From contig CM042150.1 in NCBI GenBank assembly GCA_023376005.1, positions 73,276,752 through 73,340,751 on the forward strand: 64,000 bases of DNA, in the 5' to 3' direction. The notes below the pieces were generated by a model, which worked only from the letters and a program-made list of their open reading frames with translations, ran no database searches and was not told the DNA's origin. A program made the position numbers and the translations under genes. This document shows, one piece after another, positions 9,786 to 20,749 of this stretch (positions are counted from its first letter, which is position 1; each line of letters opens with the position of its first letter). This DNA is from Doryteuthis pealeii. Taxonomy: Eukaryota; Mollusca; Cephalopoda; Myopsida; Loliginidae.

Positions 9786-12589
9786 TTAGCTACCACCTTC
9801 TGGTACATATATGATAAAAAGGGTTGGGGGTCTGCTATAAGAGCAATAGGGTTGGGGAAAATCATATAGGTGTTAGAGCTTGACATGATCAGCTGATTGA
9901 TCAGAGGGGTCCTCTCTGACCATATGTCTAGCCTAAGTAGGGGCCTAAGTAGAGTGTTTCATCATAGACTGCTGATCCATCAGGATTCCATCCTTAAGCA
10001 TCACAGGTCATTGCCTACGACCAACAGGTGGCCCCATTAGTGGTGGTGGGAGCTTATTCCTCTGCAGAGGTGCAGTCAGTGTATTCTAAAGCTCCAGACA
10101 ACAGGGCTTCAGCAAACTGTGTATTACTTTGACTATTCTTGGGAGAGATAGAATGTTTTTTCATTACCTTCTCCTAAACTGGTCACACATCACAATAGTC
10201 CAATCAGCCTTGCTATTTTCATCATGACTGGAGGGAGAAGTAAATTCATGCTTTTTCTAAGGGCATTAGTGCAAAGTGAATACCAACAGCTTTGGTTGGA
10301 AATTGAATTCGACATGCTGATTTCATTTTTGGTATCAAAAGCGATCATGTGACCTACATCTTCAATCCGTAGATGATTTGAAGCTTTTTCAATAAGCAAA
10401 AAGAATTGTCAGTAAAGTGTTTTTGACTTTTATAGAAATACTTTGTCTTGGTGGAATCATTTTAGAATTGGACAAACAGAGAATCTTATGTGACAACTTT
10501 TTTTGTGTGTGTGTGAGGGGTAAAAAAGTTTGTTTTTCACCTCACCTGCCTTAGGGCATATGCCTATATACGTTTTAACCCTTTTCTTTGAAAGGAATGT
10601 TTTTTATAGTGAGGTGAAATTTCCAAGGATTTTATGTTTTGTGTTCCCTCTATAAAGGAGAAAAATATCAACTGGTTTATTCTCAGCTGGAAAAGTCTTT
10701 CACAAAAGGTTTAAAATTTCTTTAGCCTAAGAGAATTTTCTTCTTTCTCAGCCTTCAATTTTCGAGCGTTATTTCTTCTGTGGGAAATCATGGCTGGAGT
10801 AAGAAGTAAAGTAAATGCAAATACACATTTAGACTTTTTTCTAGTATTTTAGATTTCAAGTTTTATGTTCTAACTGTATTTTTTAAGGATGTTGAATACT
10901 TTTGTGGCTTTTAAAATTTTTATTAAGTTGAGAGAGAAAAGATTTTCACTTTTCTTTTGGGAAAGAATATGCAGGGCAAATATATTTTGGATGTAAATTG
11001 GGGAAATACTTGTTTATGTAGAATAATCACACTAAGTTCCAATTACCGTTGAATTGGTAAGACAAAGCAACAAGTAGTTGTAACTGAATACAAATCTCAT
11101 CTTGTCACAATACTACTGCAAAATGACAGGGTATTTATGAAGCCTCATAACAGCATAGAAACAAAGCAGCCAATCAGGACTCAAGGAATGGAATCACCCA
11201 AATACTTGACTGGACTATTCTTGATTTCCATAAATACCAGCTATCTTAGGGCACTAGCAGTTGTGCTTAGCCAGTTGCTGTTGTTCAAACCAACAGTATA
11301 CTGACTGACTGACTTCAATAGTTTATATTAATTTGATTTATTTTTTGTTGTATTCAATATGTTTATTGTTGCCTTTAAAGAGGACTTTGGTGATCAATGA
11401 AGTTACTGACCCATTATTTAGTTTTTGAAAATGTCCCTTTCAATGATCAAAGTTTCTTTTTGATTAATTATACATTAGTTGTTTCTTTAGAGACTTGTAG
11501 AATATGCCAACTGCAGAAGAGTAAAGCCCTACCAATGGGACCACCTATTGGTTGTGGATTGAAACGTGTGATACATAAGGACAGAATCCTGGTGGCTAAA
11601 CAGTTCATGACATGCAACACTTTACTTTGGTTCTTACTTGAGCTAGGTGGACCATTGGAGAGACCTACTCCCATTAACTGACTGTGTCTGGTGCCAAATT
11701 CATTCTATTGCACATCAGACATCGCTTAAGACGTGAATTCTTCCTCTCTCTGTCCAACTTAGTTCTATGAGGACCTAAGGTAAAGTCCATTTGAGTTTTC
11801 CTATTTAGCTTCTTAGTTATTCTCTCCTTAGCTTAAAGTCATTTCTTTTTTACCGACTCTTAATTATTCCCTCCTTTCTCCATACTATGTGGTGTTTATT
11901 TGTCAAAAGTACACTACTTATGATAAATTTCTGTCTCTACCATTTATTCTACTCATTCATGCTAATGTAAAAGCCCTGTTAGCCCAGTAATTCCTTAATT
12001 TAATTCTTACCCCATTTGTGTCTTGTATTTAGAAATTAAGAGAATAGACATTCCTAGCTACCCTTTAATGGCTGCTAGCCTCACCAAAGCATCCAATACT
12101 TTATGTAGCTCTACACTCCTTGTTATTATTTTATTTAACTGTTAACATTTTAAAAGAGTTAAATTGCTGTCGTATTCCTTTTTGTTATTGCAAGCTTATT
12201 TTTACATACCAGCTTTCACACTTTCGTATGTCTTGTACCTACAGTATTTTGTCAGAGTCTTCATTGTTCAAAGGAGTTTACCTACACGCAATGAAGCATA
12301 GCGCTGATGCCTGCAGGATAGTCATCATTTTTCATAAAGAAAACTCTTTACAGTTTTTTAATTTTTAGAACTATTATGAATTAGCATAAATCTCAGAATG
12401 ATAACCAAAAATCTATGCATGTGAAGATTGAATTATTAAAAACAAAAGTTTATTTGTAAACTTTGTTCTAGTTCTTGGCATACCATATGATCAGTAAATA
12501 TTTATGTAGGTAACAAGATAATGCATAGTCTTTGTAGTGTGTTAGAATATGTGTTTGAATTTAATATACTTGTATGTATTTACCCAACC
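9786..12589. other. Intergenic DNA with minor repeats
   Basis: No supported gene. About 10080-10110 (CAGTCAGTGTATTCTAAAGC) resembles 56548-56575. About 10240-10290 (AAATTCATGC...GGGCATTAGTGCAAAGTGAA) resembles 51080-51125 and 55165-55205. Short frames at 10190-10399 and 11397-11681 show no domain. Confidence 0.45.
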
Positions 12590-12740
12590 CCTCTACCAAA
12601 AGCAGGATGTGACACAAAGTTAGTTTTAAGTGGAATAAAGCTAGTTTTCCTTCTCTTAGACTGGTTGCCTAACCAGGCCTAAAGAGTCTAGTCTGCCCTA
12701 CTATTTACCCATAGCTAGGGGACAAAGAGATAGATTTTTT
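12590..12740 (+). repeat. Dispersed repeat (TATTTACCCAACCCCTC family)
   Basis: It shares an ordered set of segments (TATTTACCCAACCCCT, AGCAGGATG, CTTCCTTCTC-like, GGTTGCCTA, TACTATTTACCCATAGCTA) with 54985-55150 and, inverted, with 55415-55530. It is non-coding. Confidence 0.75.
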
Positions 12741-12767
12741 GTCTTAGTATAAAATTTTCAAGCAATC

Positions 12768-12960
12768 TATTTGACCCATAGATGGGACACTAAGAGGTAC
12801 TACAATCCTGGGTTAGAGTTGACCTGGGTGTAATGGCAACAGAGACCCCTCAGTTACCATTACACCCAGGTCAACTCTAACCCACACTCTCCGAGCTTCA
12901 GAACTGGAGTCTCACCACCAGATGCAGTTTAGTGTCATACCCAGGACATGAACATTTTTA
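12768..12960 (+). repeat. Dispersed repeat with perfect 27-bp hairpin
   Basis: This is a member of the family at 9628-9785 (GGGACACTAAGAGGTACTAC ... GATGCAGTTTAGTGTCATAC). Inside it, 12810-12836 is perfectly complementary to 12857-12883 with a 20-nt loop. Relatives in the window lack this hairpin, so it probably arose by local inverted duplication in this copy. Confidence 0.8.
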
Positions 12961-14040
12961 GACTACTGCATATCTATATTTTATTTTAATCCCTTTTACT
13001 TATTTTTGTTTTTCTAAAAAATGTTTTTTATGATCTTTTTTGTCAATTAAAAGTTTACACTGAACAGTTGCAAATAATTATAATTATAAAAGATTAATTC
13101 ACTGAAAGAACATTAACCAATTATTTTCATTATATTATCTTATGAAGTTAAAATTGTTCTGATAAAAACATTTTGTAGAGAAATATTTTTCTAAATAAAG
13201 TAAGTGATATATCTATTGTTTTAAAGATCTTTGTTTTTCTTGAGTCCTAATTAAGAAATAATGCCATTTAATCATTTTGTATCTCCTGCTTAAAGAACCA
13301 ACTATAAACTTAATTAGCACTGTTTATTTAAGTATGAATGATTATTTCAACAAGACAAATAATATTTTCTCTTTTGAAGTTTGTAAATTCAAATTTCGTA
13401 TGATTAGTCACATCTTGCAGCTACATACTTTCCTGCTGATTGTTGAATGAGAGAAAGCTTTTCACCATAAAAAACTAAATGAATATCTTAAAATATTCTA
13501 CTGGGTCCAATAAATATGTATGCTCTTCACCAAATAATTTTGCCACCTACAAATAGACTCTTCCATGAAAATTATTTGCCTCTGTGTTATGTAGAATAAC
13601 AGAATGCAAAAACAGAGTTTATTCAATAGTTAATAATTAGAAATGAATACTTGGAAAGTTTAAACTTGTTCTTATTGCTGGGCAATTGAAGACAGTTAAT
13701 CATTTCTATTAAAAAAAGGCAAAACTGCTAAGAGCAATATAAAATGAGCAATTAACTTCTAAGAAGATAGTCTCAACTGTATAATATAATTTCAATTCAG
13801 ATTTCTTTTAAATAAAGAGTGTCTTAAAGCACAAATTGAGCGGAATAATGACATTACATTTTAGTCACTCAGAGACTAAAATTTTAAATATCCTCACTAA
13901 ATAGAATTATATTGAAGCTTTAGTAAATAAGTGACATAATTTGTTTTGTTTAAAACAACATCAACATTTGAAGCATTTAAATAGAGAGGTTAATGGAAGT
14001 AAAAACTTTTAAGAGACTGCAATTTTTTTTCTCTTTTTTT
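12961..14040. other. AT-rich intergenic DNA, nothing recognised
   Basis: No open frame, RNA gene or matched repeat was found over about 1.1 kb. Confidence 0.5.
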
Positions 14041-14099
14041 TAATTTACTTCATTGATCGCATCTATCTGCAAAAGATGATGGTGTAGTGTCCAAATAAT

Positions 14100-14540
14100 T
14101 TTTTTTCTTCTTTTGACCTATGTAGCCTGGGCAGGTTGATATGGAGAATGTGCTGTTGCCCAAGCGGCTTATCCTCCCTTTCCACATGGCCACTATGGTC
14201 CAAAGAAAAGGTAAGAAACCAATGCAATTTGGCAACGGCAGTGTCACAGGAGTTGCTGTGTTGCACTGAAATTCAGCGTTACTCCAACTTGGGGATTTCA
14301 GCTCCGGATTTGTTTTCGGAGTTTACTCCCCTAAACTTTCCTCGGGATCATGTAAAGCCGCTCGGCAGCAGTGGTTTTATAAGACTCTTCCTTGTTCTAG
14401 ATGGGTTAATGACCAGGGCCAAGGAGCCGCATCTAACCAATTCGGGTGTTTATGTGTGTAGTAAGTACCCCTATCTTACTACTGTTGGTCTGGATGGCTG
14501 TTGGCTCTCCTAGAGCTCATCCGCTCTTTTCCAGCTCCTT
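14100..14540. other. GC-richer unassigned block
   Basis: This block is clearly less AT-rich than the flanks, with an open frame of 125 codons on the plus strand (14136-14513) and overlapping frames on the minus strand. I recognise no domain in either direction. It looks like an imported or repeat-derived segment. A lost SINE or LINE tail or an isolated exon are both possible. Confidence 0.3.
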
Positions 14541-14706
14541 TTTTTTATGCTAGTGTTTGCTCACGCTCCTCACCAGATAACTGAGACGTACCTGTTGAGA
14601 GTGCCAATTTAGTTGCTTGTTAATTTACTTCATACAATTATCCAATTCTCTCTAACAGTAGCAATTTACATTAAGTCTTAAACAATGAGAATACATGTCC
14701 AGTCAG

Positions 14707-14870
14707 TGGCACTTATAATTGATATGACACTAAACTGCATCTGTTGATGAGGCTCTATTTCTGGAGTTTTGGGGGTGTGGAGTAGTCAATCTTTTGTTGA
14801 TATTACTCACAGGTTCACTCTGACAAAGAGTAATAGCACCTGTTAGGATCCCATTTCTGGGTCAAATAAT
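14707..14870 (-). repeat. Dispersed repeat, minus copy of 9628-9785 family
   Basis: The reverse complement reads GGGATCCTAACAGGTGCTAT, then ACTCCACACCCCC, then CAGATGCAGTTTAGTGTCAT, in the same order as at 9640-9775 and 12785-12945. Confidence 0.7.
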
Positions 14871-14947
14871 GAAGTATTTACTAGATTAAAATGATTGTGG
14901 AAATACATTTTTGTAGTGTATATATTTGGAGACCATAATTGTTAAAT

Positions 14948-15228
14948 ATCATCATCATCATCATCATCATGTCACGCAATTAGCACAGATATCAATGACA
15001 ATCTCTTGCCTCACCTCTATCATTCATTGCCCCAGGGATGTTCTCTGCACAGCATCCAGTATCTGTGCAGAGTTGATCAATATAGGTCCTTGTTGGGCGG
15101 CCCACATTAGCATGTCCATGTACTAGCTTCCACAGGAGAATGTCGCTTATGAGTTCATCCTTGCTCCTCCAGCAGTGTCCAGCATGTATTGTCTATCTCA
15201 CTTGGATGGCTTGTGAGATAGGGGGCAG
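14948..15228 (-). pseudogene. LINE ORF2 3' fragment with (ATG)n tail
   Basis: The minus strand translates to the same LINE tail seen at 6400-6650: PISQAIQV, AGHCWRSKDELISD, a HGH segment, VGRPTRTYIDQLC, DTGC, and then a stop. One in-frame stop follows PISQAIQV, so it is dead. Unlike the other fragment, most of it remains in a single frame. The 3' end runs directly into about seven ATG triplets (14949-14971 on the plus strand as ATC/CAT), a simple-repeat tail as found in some LINE clades. Confidence 0.8.
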
Positions 15229-15300
15229 GTGGCCATACTTTGGTATAAAATAACCCAAGGGTTGACATGCCATAAAACCAACCAACTAACCAACCAATAA
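15229..15300 (-). repeat. Fragment of TATGGCATATCAACCC repeat family
   Basis: The reverse complement reads TTTTATGGCATGTCAACCC followed by TTGGGTTATTTTATACC, matching the start of the elements at 9477 and 15966. Confidence 0.65.
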
Positions 15301-15345
15301 CAATAACTTTTATCCTGATTTTTTATGCACAACATACAGACTGGG

Positions 15346-15453
15346 TATTATTTGGATTATTCAGACTATTGTCCTCATTTTTATTGTTATCTCTACAATG
15401 TTTCAGCTGTTATACAGATAACAATAAAGATAAGGACAATAGTCCAAATAATA
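15346..15453. mobile_element. Small foldback element (~108 bp)
   Basis: TATTATTTGGATTATTCAGA pairs with the right end, and the arms continue through ACTATTGTCC/GGACAATAGT and GTTATCTC/GATAAC-like segments to a centre containing GTTTCAGCTGTTATAC. It shares the GACAATAGTC terminus with the foldback at 1292-1772 and the CAGCTGTT core with that at 5522-5988. Confidence 0.7.
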
Positions 15454-15965
15454 CTAATTATCAAGCCTCATCTCAAAAATTCAGAGAAATGATACATATT
15501 AGGTTTTGAAAATCTTTCTAAATTAAGTACTTAATTATTTATAATTGGGGATATTTAGTTTGTTGAAAATGACAAAATGTAAGGAGTTAAGTGATGAAGT
15601 AACTGTAGTGGGTGGACTGAATAAAATGTTGGATTTAAAATAGCTAAAAACTTACATATGATTTATGGCAGAGAACTGGAAAAAAAACTGCAATGTTGGA
15701 ATATTATCCACATCTTGGTTGTTATAGTTACAAGTGCATTAATGATAATTCTTCATCTTAGAAATTCACACAACCGTACTTCTCAAAATTTCCTTGTTAA
15801 GCAAAACATCTTGTCAAGTTCTTCAATGATTTCTTTTATATATTCTTGTCATGAAGAATGGTAAAATATTCGTTACTCAACATATTCTGATGTGAAAGCT
15901 GCTTCTTAAAAATTACATGTATGAAACCTTTGGCAAGATTTTACCTTAAAAAAATGATTTTACTC
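15454..15965. other. AT-rich intergenic DNA
   Basis: No gene supported. The 68-codon frame at 15658-15864 has no recognisable feature. Confidence 0.45.
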
Positions 15966-16125
15966 ATTGGTTAGCTGGTTTGATTTTATGGCATGTCAAC
16001 CCTTAGGTTATTTTATGCTGAATATATTGTTGTTTTATTCATTCTTGTTGGGGATTGAATCTTTTTTAAACTCATTTTTTATCTATCTAACCCACAGATG
16101 GGACGCTAACAGGTACTACCACTCC
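15966..16125 (+). repeat. Dispersed repeat (TATGGCATATCAACCC family)
   Basis: It shows the same order of segments as 9477-9660: TTTTATGGCATGTCAACCC, TTTTATTCATTCTTG, ATCTATCTAACCCACAGATG and ACGCTAACAGGTACTACCAC. It is truncated at the 3' end. Confidence 0.75.
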
Positions 16126-17505
16126 TTTATTCATTGGTAATTTTTTACTTGATACTATATATTTTGAATATTGATGAAGACCAACTGTATCAGTTATTGA
16201 AAGTGCAGCATGAATCATCTCATATATAAGATACCATAGTAGCTACCTACAAAAGAGTGTAAGAGATGTGTCATGGGGAAAGAGATAATTATATTTATAT
16301 ATCCATAAAAGAGAAATGAAAGAGAAGGAAAGAAAGTCAGCAAAATTTCCTGACTAAAGAACTTGAACATAGCATAATATTAAAGTAAAAGTTGTGCAAT
16401 CCAATAATAAAAAAAGCCAGAATACTAAAAGGAATTTCTTTTATGAGAAACGTTGTTTATCATGAATTTATAAATAAGTAAAATATTCCTTTCAGTATTT
16501 CATTTATCTATTTAATAATTTACTTGATTTATTTGCTTGTATTAAATATATTATTGGAATATTTATATAAGTGACAAATAAATCATTAAAAAATGTCATA
16601 TTGATCTTTAATCTTTTAATCTTTAATCCTTCATGGCTGCTTCCAATTAAATTGTGGAATTTCTATTGGTTCAGTTATTTTTATATTCTAGACTTATTAC
16701 AACCAAATATTTTGCTTTCTTTTTAATAATAAAATTCTTTGAGAGACCAACATTCATTTCTTTATGGTTATTCAAGAAATATTTTGCAATATATTTATTT
16801 TCATAGTTTGATATAAAACTGGATGATTTTAACTTAGATAAATAAAACTGAATTAATTTATTTCTCTTATTATTGATTATCATAAACATTACTTATCATG
16901 TTTATAAAATAATTATAAACTTAGCCATTATTGTTGTTGATTTTGTTGATTTTGTTTTTGATTTAAAAAAAAAGATTTAATTGTTTCCTTCCCTTGATAC
17001 TTTTAGTTTTCAATCCTAGGCATATTGACAGAATCAGTGTAAGAAGCTACTTTACTATAATAGAACACCATGTTTGTATATTTGTTTTTTGTCTGTAAAA
17101 ATCCAAATTGATTAAAGTTTCTACAGATTTGATAAAGAAATATTTAGTTATTTCTCTTGATTACACCATTTACAAGAATAAATGCACATTGACTCATTGA
17201 GTAGTTTTGAGTTCTGGTTAACATTACTGCTGTTGTGAATTCAAATCTTTAGGTGATCTGCACTTGTGTCATAATAAGTTTTCATCTTTATTCTTACATG
17301 GAATCAGACAAAAAATATATTCAAAGATTTTATCTAATAATAGTAAGGATTTGATAAAATATTAATTTCATATATCGCATCTGATGACACAAATATACAA
17401 GTTTAGTATAATAATAGATGTTTGTTCTTCATAGAAAGCAGAAAATATTTTGTCAAGTGTTAATGCTTAAATGATGAAACACTGATAAAAGAAATACAAG
17501 TTGAA
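16126..17505. other. AT-rich intergenic DNA, nothing recognised
   Basis: About 1.4 kb with no supported gene, RNA or matched repeat. Confidence 0.5.
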
Positions 17506-17514
17506 TTATAATCA

Positions 17515-17762
17515 TTTAGCTCAGTCGGTAGAGCGTTGGACTAGGAATCACAAGGTTCCTGGTTCGATACTGGCCCTTGCCAAATCAGCGTATGAGTAGC
17601 ACAGGGATCTGTGCGGTAAAGTGAAGCTGATGATAGGTGTGGCGCTCCACCTCACACACTAAAATAATCTCCTTGGTCTAGCTCTAGTGAAAAGGGGATA
17701 GAATCCCTCACTGTCTGGCTGATACCGACATTAGGCTGCCCTGACGACTTTACTTACTTTAC
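17515..17762 (+). mobile_element. tRNA-derived SINE, full length with target duplication
   Basis: The 5' head is tRNA-like, with box A TAGCTCAGTCGGTAGAGCG and box B GGTTCGATACT at normal spacing, which would drive RNA polymerase III. A GC-richer body of about 170 bp follows, ending in a TTTACTTACTTTACTT tail. A 9-bp direct repeat TTATAATCA flanks both sides (17506-17514 and 17763-17771), marking a target-site duplication. The head cannot be a working tRNA because its body continues into SINE sequence and its acceptor stem is not closed. A minus-strand relative lies at 55627-55727. Confidence 0.85.
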
Positions 17763-17771
17763 TTATAATCA

Positions 17772-18221
17772 AATTATATAAAGAATTCTAAAGAAGTCAT
17801 ATTTATTTGTTTGTTAATTATCATATCACAAAGATTGCTTATTCAGATCAGCATTTATAAGCACTATATAACAGTATGAATCCCTAAAAATATCATAAAT
17901 ATCATACCCATTAGTTATTGGGTTTTATACTATTTAATAAGCATATACAAAGGTGAATCAATTATTTGAATTTGATCTGAAATATTCAATTTATTCAATA
18001 AAAGAACAAACATTAGGTTAACTCTATTGACAAGGAAGGAAACTATGTTGAAAAATTAATATTTGTTGCATAAAATAAATGATATTTTCCTTCTTAGGTT
18101 GAGGATGCATTGTAATTACAGATTAAAGACAGAATATGTTTTCTTCTCTGAATAGGAAAACATTACATAAAAATCATTGCCAATACAATCACCTCTGTAT
18201 TAAAATTACATAAATCTGTAA
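17772..18221. other. AT-rich intergenic DNA
   Basis: Nothing recognised. Confidence 0.45.
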
Positions 18222-18317
18222 TCTATATTAATAATTGGATTGTCATAATAATTGTTTTAGTTTGTCTGTTCTTCATAGATAGTCAAATGGTTTGATGTAG
18301 AGCTACCAAATTTGGCA
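18222..18317 (+). mobile_element. Helitron-like 5' segment, split by gypsy copy A
   Basis: It begins TCTATATTAATAATTGGA and contains TTTGTCTGTTCTTCATAG and TTTGATGTAGAGCTACCAAA, modules also present at 3100-3175. The gypsy element starts right after it. The continuation would be at 24108 onwards. No 3' hairpin/CTRR end was located for it, so the class is tentative. Confidence 0.4.
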
Positions 18318-18327
18318 CTTTTGTATC

Positions 18328-20625
18328 TTAGGATATCCGATGCTGACCGGGAGATTGTGTGGGTTTCTGCACAGTGGATTGCTCGGTGCGTGGTGGTTCC
18401 TGATGCTGTTGGTGCACGTGATCTGGCGGAGGAGCTAGTACGTTGTGGGACAGGTGTTTTGGTCGAGGTGTGAGGCGTCGAATGTGGGCTCGGTGAACCC
18501 AGTCGGTTTCACCCTTTTCGTTTCTCACTTGAATCACCATGTCGTTTGTTTTTAACACTTCAAAGGTGCCTATCCAGTTTAAGTGAGACGAATGAGCGAT
18601 GGTAGATTGAGGACGGTGTAATAGCACCATATCGCCGACCCGTATTGGGTCCTTGAATACCAGCTGGTTCAGTCTGGTATTTGATTTGTGGTCGACTTCG
18701 TTGTTTGCCAGGGTGACACGTCGATGGACTTGTCTCAATAGAGCATTGATCTGCATGCCATATGCCGTGGGGCTTTGGTTTGTGAGCTCGTTGTGTAGCG
18801 GTTTGGGTAAACCGATGTTGGGTTGTCGGCCGGTGATCACATAGTGAGGTGACGCGCCGGTGGCGCTGTTAATTGTCGCGTTCATGGATGAGATGACGGA
18901 TTCGAGTATATCCGTCCATTCACAATTCCGATCTTCGCATAGCATGAAGAGAGCATTCTTCATTGTACGGTGCTGTCGTTCGATGTTACCCGAACTCTGC
19001 GGCCGCCAGGGGCAGTGCAGTTCCTGTGTGATCGACATCAGCTCGCAAAACGTCTTATATATCTCTCCTGTGAAGTGGGTCCCGCGATCGGAGGATACAA
19101 TTCGTGGTATTTCCCGGTGGCGGAGGAAAAAACTGTATAGTCCCCGAGCAGCGTCGATGGCCCGGTCTCTCGCGCAAGGTACGGCCATGAGATGACGACT
19201 GAAACTGTCAAGTATGGTTAGGATGTAACGTTTTCCCTTCGAGATGGGCATTGTCACGAAGTCGACGTAGATTATGTCGAAGGGCTTTTTTCCACGTTTG
19301 CAATGGCCGGCAGGCCAGTATCGGCGTTTGCCATAGTTTCCCTTCCGTTTGGCGCAGACTTCACAAGATCCGACGTACGTTTCGATGTCGCGGTCCTTGA
19401 ATTCCCACCAATAGCTGGCTAAGTGGGCGCGCATACGGGTGACCCCAGAGTGGTTGATACAGTCGTGGGCCTGATACAGGAATTTGTTGCGAAGACTGTA
19501 TGGTACAACCAGCCTTGGGGAGTTTTTACTGTCTCTAACCATCAAGACCGCGCTACCTGGCTCTAGGTAGAATTTATGCAAGTGTCTTTGGTACAGGGGT
19601 GTCCGATGGTCGTCGGGATCCATGCGAAATCCCTTGCTTAGATCGTTTGTTTGGATGGCTCTAATGATTTCTGAGAGTAATTTATCTGTTAATTGTTCCG
19701 CTGCTATGTTGAGGAGATCGCAATTCTTCTCGGTTGGGATGGTGGACGTAGAGTGGTATGCGAAAAATGCGTCCGCGATGCGTTTGTGGCATTTGGTGCC
19801 TTGTGATGTGTGGGTCTTGGCGATGAGTTGTAAGCCACTGATATCGCCCAGACACCATGACGGGATGTAAATATGGAGATCGGATCCCTTTATTTTGAAT
19901 GCTTTCCCCGCCGGCGTAGAGTCGGCCGTCATTTTAACCCTTTTTTGTCCATGGCTTCTGCTGAGCATGTCGGCCCACACATTCGATTCTCCCTCAACGA
20001 ATTCCAGTACGAATTTGTAGCAGGAAATCTCTTCTTGCCAACGACGTATCTTGGCATTGTTGAATTCCCGCTGGTCCAGGTAAGTCAGTGATCTGTGGTC
20101 GGTGAAAATGACAAAGGGGCGATTGCGCAGGAAATAATCAAATTTGGCGATCGCCCACTTTATTGCATACGCCTCTCGTTCCGTTGTGGACCAGTTCTGT
20201 TCCGTAGTGTTGAAAGTGTGTGAGGCGACAGCTATAATTTTCTTCTTTCCATTCTCCGCCTCCTGCATTAGGATGGCACCACAGGCCACGTCGCTGGCAT
20301 CGGTGGTAAGGGTGAACAGTTGGGAAAAGTCTGGAAATGAGATGATCGGTGGTGAAGAGAGTCGGTTTTTTATTTTTTGGAATGCCTTGTCGGCTTCCTC
20401 CGTCCATAAGAATGTCCTATTTGCTTTGTTTAGCTCGTGGATGGGATTCATAAGGTTGGAGAACGTGTCCGATCTTATCTGTTCGTATAGGCGAGTCTCC
20501 AGGAATTGTCTGATCCATACTAATCGACCGATAAGGCTTTGTAGCGCCTTTTTTGATGTTGGGGGTTGCATTTCCCTAATGGCACGAACATATTCTGGGT
20601 CGGCCTTGAATCCCTCGCTGGTCAC
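18328..20625 (-). pseudogene. Gypsy A pol, C-terminal part (RT thumb, RNase H, integrase)
   Basis: This is an open frame of 765 codons, the longest in the window. It starts just after the RT active site, so its first Met is internal to pol. RNase H acidic residues are D109, E151, D177 and D219 (in ADMLSR). The integrase zinc domain is H387-x4-H392 and C421-x2-C424. The catalytic triad D455, D513 and E549 has 35 residues between the last two (DD35E). The end carries a module with GTFEV near 687 and a WVHRAHIRRL segment near 709, comparable to the GPF/Y-type tail. It would cut and join element cDNA into host DNA. The upstream RT half is out of frame because of a single-base difference near 20790, so the whole gene is listed as broken. 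The last few codons read into the LTR stub. Confidence 0.9.
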
Positions 20626-20749
20626 TATGCGCCCGAGGTATTTTGCCTCAGTGGCGAGGAAGGTGCATTTCTCGGGGTTGAGTTTGAGTCCGAATTTGTG
20701 CAGGGCGGTGAAGAGCTGCTCTAGTGCGAGTATGTACTCCTCGAATGTC

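Noticed and set aside
11397..11681. 94-codon plus frame with a 68-codon antisense frame
   Set aside because: No recognisable domain or splice context. Opposing frames of similar length suggest chance.
17515..17590. Possible functional tRNA gene
   Set aside because: Boxes A and B are good, but the acceptor stem is not formed, and the sequence continues into a SINE body with target duplication.
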